DNA from: Trema orientale
Lineage: Eukaryota > Streptophyta > Magnoliopsida > Rosales > Cannabaceae
Direction: 5' to 3'
NCBI GenBank assembly: GCA_002914845.1
Contig: JXTC01000014.1
Location: 871,293-935,292, forward strand
Length of the DNA: 64,000 bases
The notes beneath the pieces are model-generated. The model ran no database searches, was not told the origin of the DNA, and was given only the letters and a program-made list of their open reading frames with translations. A program made the translations under genes and the position numbers. The stretch's first letter is position 1. Every line of letters begins with the position of its first letter. Shown in pieces: positions 1 through 10,076 of this stretch.

Positions 1-160
1 GCTGCAAGGGACTGATTCCGTTAAGGTTTTCATTTCCGTCATTGATTTAGGCACCTTGGCCAGGAAATAGAAAATTCAGGGTCTAAATAGCCAAATTGAA
101 AATTTAGGGTCCAAATCATTACAATATAGATAGTCGAGGGGCTAAACGGGCCAAATACCC
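1..160. mobile_element. End of a Mutator-like (MULE) element, cut by the window edge
   Basis: This stretch reads like one long terminal arm. It has repeated 'tagggtccaaat / gggtctaaat / ggggctaaacgggcc' phrases and ends in CCAAATACCC at 160. The style matches the complete element at 9094-10067, which ends in GCCAAAAACCC. The partner arm would lie left of the window. No coding potential is seen. Family assignment rests on style of termini only. Confidence 0.45.
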
Positions 161-215
161 TATAGTTTATATTGGTACCTGTGATGTTGCTTTGGTTTTG
201 TCTATTGATATACAT
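161..215 (+). repeat. 55-bp fragment shared with the interior of the MULE at 9094-10067
   Basis: From TATAGTTTATATTGG onward, about 55 bases match 9530-9584 almost exactly; only a few bases differ. Directly left of it is the end of a different element (1-160). This suggests that the 1-160 element inserted into an older copy of the 9094 family, of which only this piece is recognisable. Confidence 0.6.
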
Positions 216-1545
216 ACATAAAAATGTATATATTTGTAATTTTTCAATTACACCTCTTTTTTACTTTTTCAGATAAACCTCTTTTTTTCTTTTTATGACA
301 ATTCTTTTAAATTTTTTATTATTAATATTATTATTTTATTTCAAGGATTTCAAATATTCTTTGCCTTGCGGTATTTGCTCTGTAATCTCGTTTGTATTCG
401 TGACTATTTCATTGATCTTTTCGGTGACACCGTATCTCATCGACTGACCGCTTCAGGTCTCAATTGAGTACAACAAAGCGGTCGGTCAATTGAGTACATC
501 GTGGTGGGTGGCGATAACTGGCACATAAGGGGATAATGACAATACCGTCTCGGCATATAAACATACGTAGGAGTATACATATATATAATGATATTATATA
601 TAGACATTTATAGCAAGTCATCAATATAATATATATATATATATATATATACACATGAATGAGTCATGTTTTATTGGAAATTTTTATTTTTACTTCATTG
701 ATGAATACTTTCATTTGTACTATTGAATTTTGATCTGATGATTATAATTATATTAGTAATTTTATCAAAAAATAAAGATTTAATTAATATATATATAAAT
801 ATAAAAAGTTATTTATAACTTAAAAAATTGGCAACATATATGCGACCTATGAGTTGGAATTTTTTTTTCCAATCCCTTTCCCATTGTTTATTCTTTTTCT
901 CATTCTATTGTTGATTTTTATTTAATAAAAAATAAAAAACAACCAACCATGTATATATATATAGATATTTTTTCTGAAGAGCTAACTGTATATATATATA
1001 TATTGAATTTTTCATTAAAAATCTAATCCTTCTTTTTTATAATTTCAAAACTAACATTACATATCCACTCAAAAAAAAGTAATGTTATGTATATTTTTTT
1101 TTTTAAAAAAAACAACTAACCAGTTAATATAAAATATTAAACAATAATTTTTATCAAAAATTTTTCTTAAAAAAACATTCTTTCTTTTTTATAATTTTAG
1201 AACTAATGTTATACCCTTTAAAAAAAAATAACGTTGCATCTCATAGAAAAAGAAAAAAACAAAACCAACCTTATTTATATTCTCAAAAAAATTACTTATT
1301 CCTATTAATAGCATATACGTTCAAATTAAATGCATTTTAAAAAATTAAACCTATAAGTTAAAATCAAAAAAGAAAAGAAATAAAAAAAAAGAAAAATATT
1401 TGAATGAAACATTAATTAATCAAATAATAGAAATAGATGAAATTACTTGTTATTATAGGTCATATTCAACTTGATAATCTTATCCATCCATGAAGTAAAA
1501 ATAAAAATCTCTATTGAAACATCACTCATGCATAAATATATATAT
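216..1545. other. AT-rich intergenic DNA, no gene seen
   Basis: Very AT-rich sequence with poly-A and poly-T runs and short TA microsatellites, for example around 626-652 and 990-1002. Open frames are short, with biased composition and no recognisable domain. No RNA gene or other supported feature was seen. Confidence 0.7.
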
Positions 1546-1759
1546 GGAGGACTTCTCAATGGTTACAATTTTTTTGTGACCATGAATGGACACTAAAAAA
1601 AGTAGTGATAGAATTAAATTTTTTTGATGGTAATAAATAGCATTAAATTTTTTTGGCCAACCACCAAACTAATCACCACCGTAGGATATTAGATCTAACG
1701 GCTTAAACCATTGTAACCATCCATGGGTAAATATTGTTGTAACCATTTAAACCAAACCC
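1546..1759. mobile_element. MITE flanked by (TA)n on both sides (family D)
   Basis: A ~214-bp element sits between two (TA)n tracts (about 1536-1545 and 1760-1775). Near its ends lie AATGGTTACAA on the left and its complement TTGTAACCATT on the right, forming imperfect terminal inverted repeats. The interior holds AGATCTAACGGC, a motif related to one in the neighbouring MITEs. It has no coding capacity. The class is uncertain: TA target site, Stowaway- or Micron-like. Confidence 0.55.
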
Positions 1760-1775
1760 ATATATATATATATAT

Positions 1776-2020
1776 GGGCACCAATCCAGGAGTCATTTTT
1801 TTTTTTTTACCTATGCATAGGTATCAATTGGGCCAATCAAAAAATTTTTTACACATTTTTTTATATTAAAAAGTTGGAGAGAGAAAAAGCATTAATGATG
1901 TACGTCTTTTCATACATCTCATTTTAGCCGTTAGATCATTGTTAGATGATGATCCAACGGCTAGAAAAAAAAAACCTACACATAAGTAAAAAAAAAAAAT
2001 ACCTACCGGATTGGTAACCT
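1776..2020 (+). mobile_element. TA-targeted MITE, copy A (Micron-like)
   Basis: A ~245-bp non-coding element begins GGGCACCAATCCAG and ends CCGGATTGGTAACC. The two ends are imperfect inverted repeats. (TA)n tracts lie on both sides (1760-1775 and about 2020-2034). A central palindrome at about 1926-1964 pairs TAGCCGTTAGATCAT with ATGATGATCCAACGGCTA. Two more copies occur at 2060-2312 and 50449-50715, in the same orientation and also between TA tracts. Similarity to rice Micron elements is by target preference only. Confidence 0.75.
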
Positions 2021-2059
2021 ATATATATATATATAGATCACCATGCATGAATATATATA

Positions 2060-2312
2060 GGGCACCAATCCAGTAGTTTTTTTTTTTCTTTTACCTATAC
2101 ATAAGTATTGTTTTGGCCAATAAAATTTTTTTTTTTTGCACATTTTTTATATTAAAAAGTAAGAGAGGAAAAAAACATTAATGATACACGTCTTTTCATA
2201 CACTTCATTATAGCCGTTGGATTACCATTAGATGATGATCTAATAACGACTGAAAAAAAAGTACCTACACAATAAGTAAAAAAATATATATATATCTACT
2301 GAATTGGCAACA
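2060..2312 (+). mobile_element. TA-targeted MITE, copy B (Micron-like)
   Basis: This is the same family as 1776-2020: it starts GGGCACCAATCCAGTAG and ends CTACTGAATTGGCAAC, and the last bases are an inverted copy of the first. It is flanked by TA tracts (about 2050-2058 and 2313-2327). The central hairpin is degraded compared with copy A. Its right end lies about 235 bp upstream of the start codon of the acyltransferase gene. Confidence 0.75.
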
Positions 2313-2448
2313 ATATATATATATAATATATAATAGCACCAAACTAGAGGAAGAACATCAGAATAAACTAAAAAGAATCCAGCTAGCTGGGTAGGTTGGC
2401 GCCAAATTAAAGAGTCATTCTTCCTGCACAACAAACTCATCATGTCTC

Positions 2449-2456
2449 TTATATAC
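2449..2456 (+). promoter_or_regulatory. Probable TATA box of the BAHD gene
   Basis: TTATATAC lies about 95 bp upstream of the ATG at 2547, a spacing that would give a short 5' leader. It lies within 140 bp of the MITE ending at 2312. The assignment is by position and composition only. Confidence 0.45.
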
Positions 2457-2546
2457 ATACTTTAACACACAAGGTGTTATTCCACAAGTCTTTTTGTGGT
2501 TGAATTGTATTCACAACAGGCTTATTTAGTGTTGTGAGTCTCAGAA

Positions 2547-3890
2547 ATGGAAGAGAAGACAACAATGAAGCCGGTTGAGATCATCAGAACAGAAACCATA
2601 AAACCCTCCTCTCCAACTCCATCTCACCTCAAAACCTTCAAACTTTCTATCTTGGATCAGCTTGCACCTCCAGTTTACGTCCCCATGCTATTCTTTTACC
2701 CCAACAAGGATGTTATTATTACCGCTGAGCAAAAATCACAGCAGCTAAAGAAATCGCTATCCGAATCTTTAGCGCGCTTCTACCCGATTGCCGGAAGAAT
2801 CAATAACAACACCACCATTGAATGTAGCGACGAAGGAGCTCCATACGTTGAAGCTCGATACAGTGGCCTTCTCTCGAACTTTCTTGAGCAATCCGCCGAT
2901 GATATCACTGTAGTCCAAGGATTCCTTCCCGCAGCGATGGAATCGTTTCGGGAAGCATCCACATGGCCTCTACTACTTGTTCAAGCCACTTTCTTCGACT
3001 GCGGCGGGTTGGCCATCGGTGTCTCTATGTCTCACAAATTCGCCGACGCAACCACAATTGGTATATTCATGAAAAGTTGGGCGGCAGCCTCACGCGGGTT
3101 TGGTGATGAAAAAGTACTAGTTCCGGCGCTTAACGGGACTTCTTGCTTCCCGCAAATTGACATCTCCGGTTTCCAGCCGCCTATGGTGGTGTTGAAGAAG
3201 GGGGAATCCGTCACGAAGAGATACGTGTTCGATAAGCCAAAGATTGAGGCTATGAAAGCCAAAATCGCCGATAGAAGTAACCACACCTCCTCCCAATGTG
3301 ATAATGGTCGTGCTCATCAACCAACACGAGTTGAAGTGGTGACCGCCATCATTTGGAAATGCTTGATGGCCGCTTCACGATCAAATTCGGGAGTTCCAAA
3401 GTTTGTGGTGTCACGTTCAATGAACATACGGACAAGGGCTGAGCCGCCGTTACCCGAAAATTTGGTTGGAAATTTTGTGGCGACGATTGCATCACACACC
3501 AATGAGCATGAACCGGAGATACAAGACCTAGTGGCTGAACTGAGGAATGGAATTAGAGAATTTACCGAAACAAGAGCCAAAAGGCTCTTAGGGGAGGACA
3601 CCTTACAAGTGATTTTCCACGGTTTAAAAGAGGTTAAAGAGTTTATGGAAAGAGATGATACGGACGGATTATTTTTCACTAGTATGTGTAATTTTCAGTT
3701 GTACGAGAAGGTTGACTTTGGATGGGGAAAGCCAATCTGGGTGACCATTCCTTTTGCCACTGACCACGGCAATGTGGTCACGTTGATCGATACAAGAGAT
3801 GGTGGAGTTGAAGCTTGGGTGACTATGAGCAAACAAAACATGGCATTGTTTGATTGTGAGCCTCAAATTCTTCAATTTACTAACCCATGA
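2547..3890 (+). CDS. BAHD acyltransferase, vinorine-synthase-like
   Basis: A single uninterrupted frame of 447 residues has the usual BAHD length. The catalytic HxxxD motif is HKFAD at residues 163-167, and the structural DFGWG motif is at about 390-394. The N-terminal LDQLAPPVYVP block is typical of the vinorine synthase / alkaloid and terpenoid acetyltransferase clade. The family transfers an acyl group from acyl-CoA to an alcohol or amine of a specialised metabolite and is cytosolic. Substrate and acyl donor cannot be read from sequence. The first ATG has a good context (A at -3, G at +4); a second in-frame Met at residue 7 is an alternative. The lack of introns is common in this clade. 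Nothing in the frame looks broken, so I take it as functional. No partner genes lie nearby. Confidence 0.93.
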   Translation: MEEKTTMKPVEIIRTETIKPSSPTPSHLKTFKLSILDQLAPPVYVPMLFFYPNKDVIITAEQKSQQLKKSLSESLARFYPIAGRINNNTTIECSDEGAPYVEARYSGLLSNFLEQSADDITVVQGFLPAAMESFREASTWPLLLVQATFFDCGGLAIGVSMSHKFADATTIGIFMKSWAAASRGFGDEKVLVPALNGTSCFPQIDISGFQPPMVVLKKGESVTKRYVFDKPKIEAMKAKIADRSNHTSSQCDNGRAHQPTRVEVVTAIIWKCLMAASRSNSGVPKFVVSRSMNIRTRAEPPLPENLVGNFVATIASHTNEHEPEIQDLVAELRNGIREFTETRAKRLLGEDTLQVIFHGLKEVKEFMERDDTDGLFFTSMCNFQLYEKVDFGWGKPIWVTIPFATDHGNVVTLIDTRDGGVEAWVTMSKQNMALFDCEPQILQFTNP

Positions 3891-3974
3891 TCAACACAAA
3901 ACTCTGTCATTTAAAAGCTTTCAAGTCTCTTTTTCTTTTACTGTCACCAAATGTTGTCTCCTTATATCTCTTGG

Positions 3975-3980
3975 AATAAA
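3975..3980 (+). terminator. Candidate poly(A) signal of the BAHD gene
   Basis: AATAAA occurs 85 nt after the stop codon, in a T-rich context expected of a plant 3' end. No other canonical signal lies closer. Confidence 0.5.
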
Positions 3981-4272
3981 AGACAGTACTAAAATTTCTA
4001 GAAGTCATATCGCAAACATGTTGTATCGATCGGTCGATATGACTCGTGAACATAGTATTCTTTTTTCACGTATAATACTTTAATTATACATGTGTGTACT
4101 TAATTTGAAAACCTGATAGCTAGTTCGTTTATTTTTAACAAACCATAAACACTCCAAGCTTGGCTGGGATTGTATTTCTAGATGCCGTTGTCACCAAAAA
4201 CAAGATAAAACAACCAAAACACAAGGGTAGTAAAAGGGTTATGGAAGTTAACTCATATTTTCTTATTTCTGC

Positions 4273-4668
4273 GCCTTACATGTTTAATAATTAGCTCACC
4301 ACACACACGTCAAGTGTGGCCTTTTAACTAATCCCTACCTACTAACCCTATATATATATATATATAAAGTGGCCTTCTTAGGTCTTAATCCTAGAATCAT
4401 TTTATGTAGTTGTCCACAAGAATCCACAGTACTAAAATGAATTATTAACGGTAGTTAAAAAATAATAATATGCCTTACATGTTTAATAATTAGCTCACCA
4501 CACACTTCAAGTGTGGCCTTTTAACTAATCTCTACCTACTACCCTATACATATATATATATAAAGTGGCCCTCTTAGGTCTTAATCCTAGAATCATTTTA
4601 TGTATTTGTCCACAGGAATCCAAAGTACTAAAATGAATTATTATCGGTAGTTAAAAAATAATAATATT
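4273..4668 (+). repeat. Tandem duplication of a ~199-bp unit
   Basis: Two direct copies, about 4273-4471 and 4472-4668, both begin GCCTTACATGTTTAATAATT and end with GGTAGTTAAAAAATAATAAT. They differ at scattered positions and in TA-run length. Each contains a (TA)n tract. No open frame or family relationship was recognised. Confidence 0.85.
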
Positions 4669-5378
4669 CTGACATATATATTTAAATAAGATTGTACTTT
4701 GTATTTTGTCAAAATCTTTATAAAAATATTCCTACTTCCCATTGAAAAACTAATATACATATTCAACTCATGAATACGACGTCTTTTCCCAGAGAATTGT
4801 AATACTTGTTACAATTTCTTATTCATTTTTCTTTCAAATGATATATAAATTAACCCAAGTACATTATTTAATTTTAATTAATATGTTTGCTGAATACATC
4901 TTGTATGTTATTTTCCTCCAATATTTATATATATATATATATATATAGCTTGTGTTGTTTAATCAATCAGTCTTAATAAATGTATAATAGCATACCTAGT
5001 GTATGGCCAATCAAGTAATTATAGTGAAAATCTCATTACTTCATTTCTTAGAAACTTTGGCAGCTTTTGTTGACATATTCTTATGTCCATGTGCACACAT
5101 AAGTTAAGATAGTGCCAGGAATCGCCCACTTATATCTCACTTAAATAGGTACTTTCAAATATTTTTATTTTCTAAGAAAAGTGAAATTAAATATTGGACT
5201 CCTTAGCCGAATGACCGAAACTTGGATTCCTATTTGGTAAAGAGGAAATTTGATTTTTAATGATAATTTTTCAAAAAAATTGAAAAATCTCGTATTTTAA
5301 TTAGAAAAATACCACTTTAAAAGGATTCAAACAAATACCATTTTTTATTAATTGATGAGATATTTGAAGTAACCAATC
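4669..5378. other. Intergenic DNA, no gene seen
   Basis: AT-rich sequence with a TA microsatellite near 4926-4947. No coding or RNA feature was found. Confidence 0.6.
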
Positions 5379-5466
5379 AAGTTACCTCAAGTAAGTTGAC
5401 TGGTTACCTCAAGTAGCTAGATTGGTTACCCCAAATAACCTAACTGGTTATCTCGAGTACTATGGA
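5379..5466 (+). repeat. Minisatellite, four 22-bp units
   Basis: Four adjacent 22-bp units start at 5379, 5401, 5423 and 5445. Their shared core is GGTTACCTCAAGTA, with later units diverged. The array is purely non-coding. Confidence 0.75.
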
Positions 5467-5846
5467 AAAATGTCAATTTTGAAAAAAAGTGGTATCATCC
5501 TATATATTTACTAAAAGTGTTATTTTTCTGAAAAACTTTTCTAGACAAAATGATATTTTTCTAAATCAAACTGGGATTTTCAAAAAATTTGGCCCATCCA
5601 AGATCTTTTCAATTTTATGTACTTTGGGCCTAAAATTTTGAAAGAACCCCTAGGAAATGGTTGTTTTTCAAATACTATTAAAAATAGCCGTGTCTATAAA
5701 AAAAAGGCCAAAATATGTCAGATTTATAAGAAATATATTAGTATCAAAATTGATATATAAAAGTGATATACAAGCATAAAATTGAAATACTATACATAAA
5801 ATTGATCAAATGAAAAACGTTTCTTTAGGAAAAATTTAAAAAAAAA

Positions 5847-6641
5847 GGATAATATAAAAAAAACAAAAAAAAAAACCCAATACCTGTGTTTTATCAAACA
5901 AACCCACACCTTTTTATTTATATCAAACTAAATTTACATTATCCCATCAAATAGAACTGTGCCCACACATTTAGTCAAAATTAAAATTTTAATTTGTCTA
6001 AAAAAAGACAATTTTATCCTTTAAACTCATAAAATATATATTAAAATTAATAAATATTGAAACTAATTATTATTTTCTTTCTTTTAAAAAAAATAATTTA
6101 AGTGAAAATAATTAAAATAAAATTTTTGTTATTCTTTTTCTTTTTAACATTTAATAGTTTTGAATAATTTAAACTCATTTTAGTTTCAATAATTATTATT
6201 TTCACTTAAAATGATTAAAAAAAGAAATAAAAATGAGAATTTTCTTAATTTTTTTTTCAGCCTCTCTTTCAAAAAAACAATTAATTATGCTGAATACTTT
6301 AAACTCTTGAAAAAGAAAAAAGAACAAAATGAGAAATTTTTTTCAACTTTTGTCATTATTTTATAAAATTGTTTTGAATCATTGAAACTCTTTTTATTTT
6401 TAATAATTATTATTTTCACTTAAAATATTTTTAAAAAAAATGAAAGACAAAATAATTAGTTTCAATATTTATTATTTTTAATATATGTTTTATAAGTTTA
6501 AAGGGTAAAATTATTTTTTTTTAACAAACTAAAGTTCTAATTTTGACTAAATGTGTGAGCCGGGTCTTATTTGATAGGAAAATGCAAATTGAATATTTAA
6601 TTTGATATAAATAAAAATGCCTGATTTTTTTTATATTATCC
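5847..6641. mobile_element. Foldback-type element with ~300-bp inverted arms
   Basis: The left arm from GGATAATATAAA (5847) is repeated inverted in the right arm ending TTTATATTATCC (6641). Matching blocks include CACACATTTAGTCAAAATTA on the left and its complement near 6538-6557, and AATATTGAAACTAATTATT with its complement near 6450-6475. The arms cover most of the 795 bp. There is no coding capacity, and no clear target duplication is visible in the A-rich flanks. It is a non-autonomous DNA element, MULE or foldback class. Confidence 0.75.
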
Positions 6642-8252
6642 CTAAATAAAAGATAAAAAGGCCATTTATTAAATAGGTGAAACAATGATCATTTCTTATA
6701 AATACTCAAAATGTAGTCAAATCAAAATGTCCAACAAGACTTTGCACAGAAAAAAGATGGAAAATTTACCAGTATTATTTATATATATATATAATATAAA
6801 TAGCCAAGAGGGGGATGAATTAGGTTTTAAAACTTTTTAGAAACTTTTCAACTATATACACTGTAAACTATTATTTTAAAATTTATAAGCTAAATGAATA
6901 ATATTACCAAGTTTAATAAGCACCATATATATCAAACACTCAATCAAATAGTTTGTAATAAATTAAAGAGTGTAGAGATAGAGGAAACGCAAACTCGATT
7001 TTTACGAGGTTCGACAAATACGATGATTTGTCTACATCCCAATCACTTAGCAACTTGCTTTGAGCTTTTTACTAATTGGATCAAAGTTATGAGCTCAAAC
7101 ATCCCCTCTACAATCGGAGTGAATTTGTCTTAAGGCTTACTCAAACCTTTATAATAGTCTTGACTCTGGATTTATCACGCCTAATCTCGGAGTATTTAGA
7201 CTTTGATGTCAACCTCACCTATATGGGTTGTTTAGACAATGGAGTCAACCTCAACAACTCATAGGTCGTTTAAACTCTGGTGGCAACTTCACCTCAAATC
7301 AATTAATTTGTCAATAATCAAGATTGAATACACTCAAGAACTCTTCTCAGAAAAGTAATAAATATAATATTGGCTCAGGAGATTTTAGAACAATGCACAA
7401 TAGATTCTCTAAGGTTGGCTCAATATGATATGAGTGTGAATTCTATGTAGAAATAGGCTTTTGCACTTTGAAAGTAGTTGGACAACAATGTAGGTTCGTG
7501 CAAGATATTATGCAACTCTTAAATGAGCACATATATATAAATTGTTGAGAAAACTAGCCATTTTTTACCATTCAGATGCATTTTAATGTCAAAACTGATC
7601 GACCATAAAAGTTTTCAGTCCAGTGCCAAAGCTAATCGTTGGTCAATGTGCTTGCAACGGTCATTTTTTAACGGTTATATTGACCCAGATGAAGGACCGG
7701 TTGACAGCCCCTTACTACTATGTTGACCTCTTTTTGGCATTTTTCAGATTCTAACAGCCTTTTGACGTCTTTAGGAATTCCTATCTAAACACAGTCTTAT
7801 ATTTTTATTAGAGAAATTTAGGTGGATGATCAATATTTTAAATTTGATTATGTAGATGTCTATTTTTTAAATTTTATAGCTAAATATCCAAGTATATATA
7901 TTTTTATACTTGGTAGATATGTTTATCTACCAATTTCAATTACTGTATTGAAATGTACTGGGTATATAATTTTTTGTACTTGGTATATAAAATTTTACAC
8001 TTAGTATATAATATATACCGAACATTTTTCTATAACATTTGACAAAAGGATATTTACTTAAATTGGGCCCAAAATTTGGTCATATTTCTATAAGTCCCTT
8101 TTTATTATCCATTTTCAAGCTTGAATCTAATATGTCAATATGCATTCATCTTCAAAATTGATTCTTTGATTAACTTGAGCTAAAACTTTTTAAACAATTT
8201 AAATACACATTTATTAGTACTAAATTAAATATTTGTCATCTTCAAAATAAAA
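6642..8252. other. Intergenic DNA with hairpins, no gene seen
   Basis: No gene is recognised. Around 6960-7330 there is moderately complex sequence (ACGAGGTTCGACAAATACG and similar phrases) that looks like old repeat DNA but was not assigned. Two strong inverted repeats sit side by side at about 7889-7914 (CCAAGTATATA paired with its complement) and 7911-7932 (TGGTAGATA, 4-base loop, TATCTACCA). Confidence 0.5.
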
Positions 8253-8402
8253 GTGAGTAAGATTAAAACTATTATAGGTCAACAAAATGTACTTGAAGGA
8301 ATAGCTTAGTAACCATTTCTTTTTCCAGTGAGTAAGATTAAAACTATTATATGTCAACAAAATGATGTTGAAGGAATAGCTTAGTAACCATTTCGTTTTC
8401 CA
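8253..8402 (+). repeat. Tandem duplication (75-bp unit) overlapping a tRNA-like SINE head
   Basis: Two copies, 8253-8327 and 8328-8402, both begin GTGAGTAAGATTAAAACTAT and end in TTTTCCAG. The second copy runs into AGAGGTCCTAAGATTGAATC. Together, TAGCTTAGTAAC and AGATTGAATCTC resemble pol III A and B boxes, so the repeat may be a tRNA-derived SINE head whose 5' part was duplicated. The SINE reading is tentative. Confidence 0.6.
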
Positions 8403-9084
8403 GAGGTCCTAAGATTGAATCTCTCTCTCCCAAATCATATAAATAAATGAATATCATAAACAAAAGACATTTCTTTAAACAAACTTTGACTGATAATTAT
8501 AGCAAGGAGAGATGTAACAGTAATACGCATATATTGAAAAAAATTATATACAAAATCCTTGATCAGTCACTGAAAACAAGAAGAACCGAAAGTCAACAAT
8601 TTGGTCGGATAAATTGTTTACAAGATTAATAATGATTACAATGATCTCTAGTTGATGCACAAAGAATGTAAGAAAGAGTTGAAAAGAAAATAGCTAGCAC
8701 ACTTCTTCTAAATATGATTTTCACCGTACACTTCACTTTCAAATTATAAAACTAACAAAATGAAAAATAGCTAGTTTGGGTAACGACATTAATATTGGTT
8801 CTTTTGTTCAACTTGGCATATTAAATATTGTAGAAGAAAATAATCACTCACATACTAAAGAAAAAGGAGTAATATCCGAGGCGATTTCACCCTCTATGCT
8901 TTTTCCTTTGGCATAAATCACAACAAAACACCATTCACCATTCTTTTAGACGGAAAGAAAAAAAAAAATTAAGGGATTCTATTTTCTCTTATTTGGTTCA
9001 AAAAATAGGTACTGTTTTTAAGGAAAATAGAGTTAGATTTGATATTATTTTTTAGTATATAGAATTTTGACAGATCAATTAGTA
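8403..9084. other. Intergenic DNA, no gene seen
   Basis: The longest open frames are low-complexity and short. Apart from the end of the SINE-like stretch near 8430, no structure was seen. Confidence 0.6.
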
Positions 9085-9093
9085 AAACTAAAA

Positions 9094-10067
9094 GGGTTTT
9101 TGGCACATTTAGTCCCTTGACTATACAAGTTGTCACGATTTGGTCCCTTAACTTTCCATCTTGGCAATTAAGTCTCTTGACTATTTGATTGCTAGCAATT
9201 TGGTCCTAAATGCTATATGACGTTAACTTTCTCACAATAAATGCACGTCAGGTGTCAAGTGAGGTTGTTTGCTGAGAAACTAAGGAGTAGTTACGAAATT
9301 TTCCAGGAGTCATATTGGAGGGAGATTTTGCCATGTGTTATATTAGAGGAAAACTGAGTACATTTGAGGGAAAGTGGGTATTATTTATCAAGTATGTGAT
9401 ATTTTTCTTATTTATTTATTTATTTCTTTGCTAGTGTTTGCTTGTCGATTCCTGCGTTAGTGGAGTTTTTTCTTGAGTTTTAATGCAATCTTTTTTACCA
9501 TAAAATTGATAGTTAATAGATTATGTTATTATAGTTTATATTGGTACCTGTGATATTGCTTTGGTTTTGTCTATTGATATATTCATATAATATTAATTAT
9601 TTTTTAATTAAATGCAATATGCAATTTGCTTGATTTTTTTAATAATTTGCAACTGTAATTTTTAATTTTGCACACTCTTTTGCTCTGTAAATATTATTTT
9701 TAATATATGTATTAACGTGTAACGTTATCATATGATTGGCAAGATAGTATAAATAAAATTAAATTATTGGAATTGTGATAATTTTGGTCCTTATTTGTGT
9801 TTTATGTTTATTGAGGTAAGATGCTATATTTGTGGGCTAGATATTTTAATCACCCCCGGGAAATCTCGTAATTATCTCTCAGTTTCTCAGCAAACAACCT
9901 CACGTGAACCTCACGTGCATTTACTGTGAGAAAATTAACAGCAGTTAGCATTTAGGACCAAATTGCTAGCAATCAAATAGTCAAAAGACTAAATTGGCAA
10001 AATTGAAAGTTAAGGAACCAAATCGTAACAACTTGTTTAGTCAAGGGACTAACTGCGCCAAAAACCC
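9094..10067. mobile_element. Non-autonomous Mutator-like element with ~200-bp TIRs
   Basis: The element starts GGGTTTTTGGCACATTTAGT and ends in the inverted copy, GCCAAAAACCC. Similarity between the arms extends about 200 bp, including TTTGATTGCTAGCAATTTGG and TTGTTTGCTGAGAAACT. The flanks are AAACTAAAA (9085-9093) and AAACCAAAA (10068-10076), a 9-bp duplication with one mismatch, as expected for MULEs. The interior is AT-rich and has no transposase frame. A fragment of another copy lies at 161-215. Confidence 0.85.
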
Positions 10068-10076
10068 AAACCAAAA

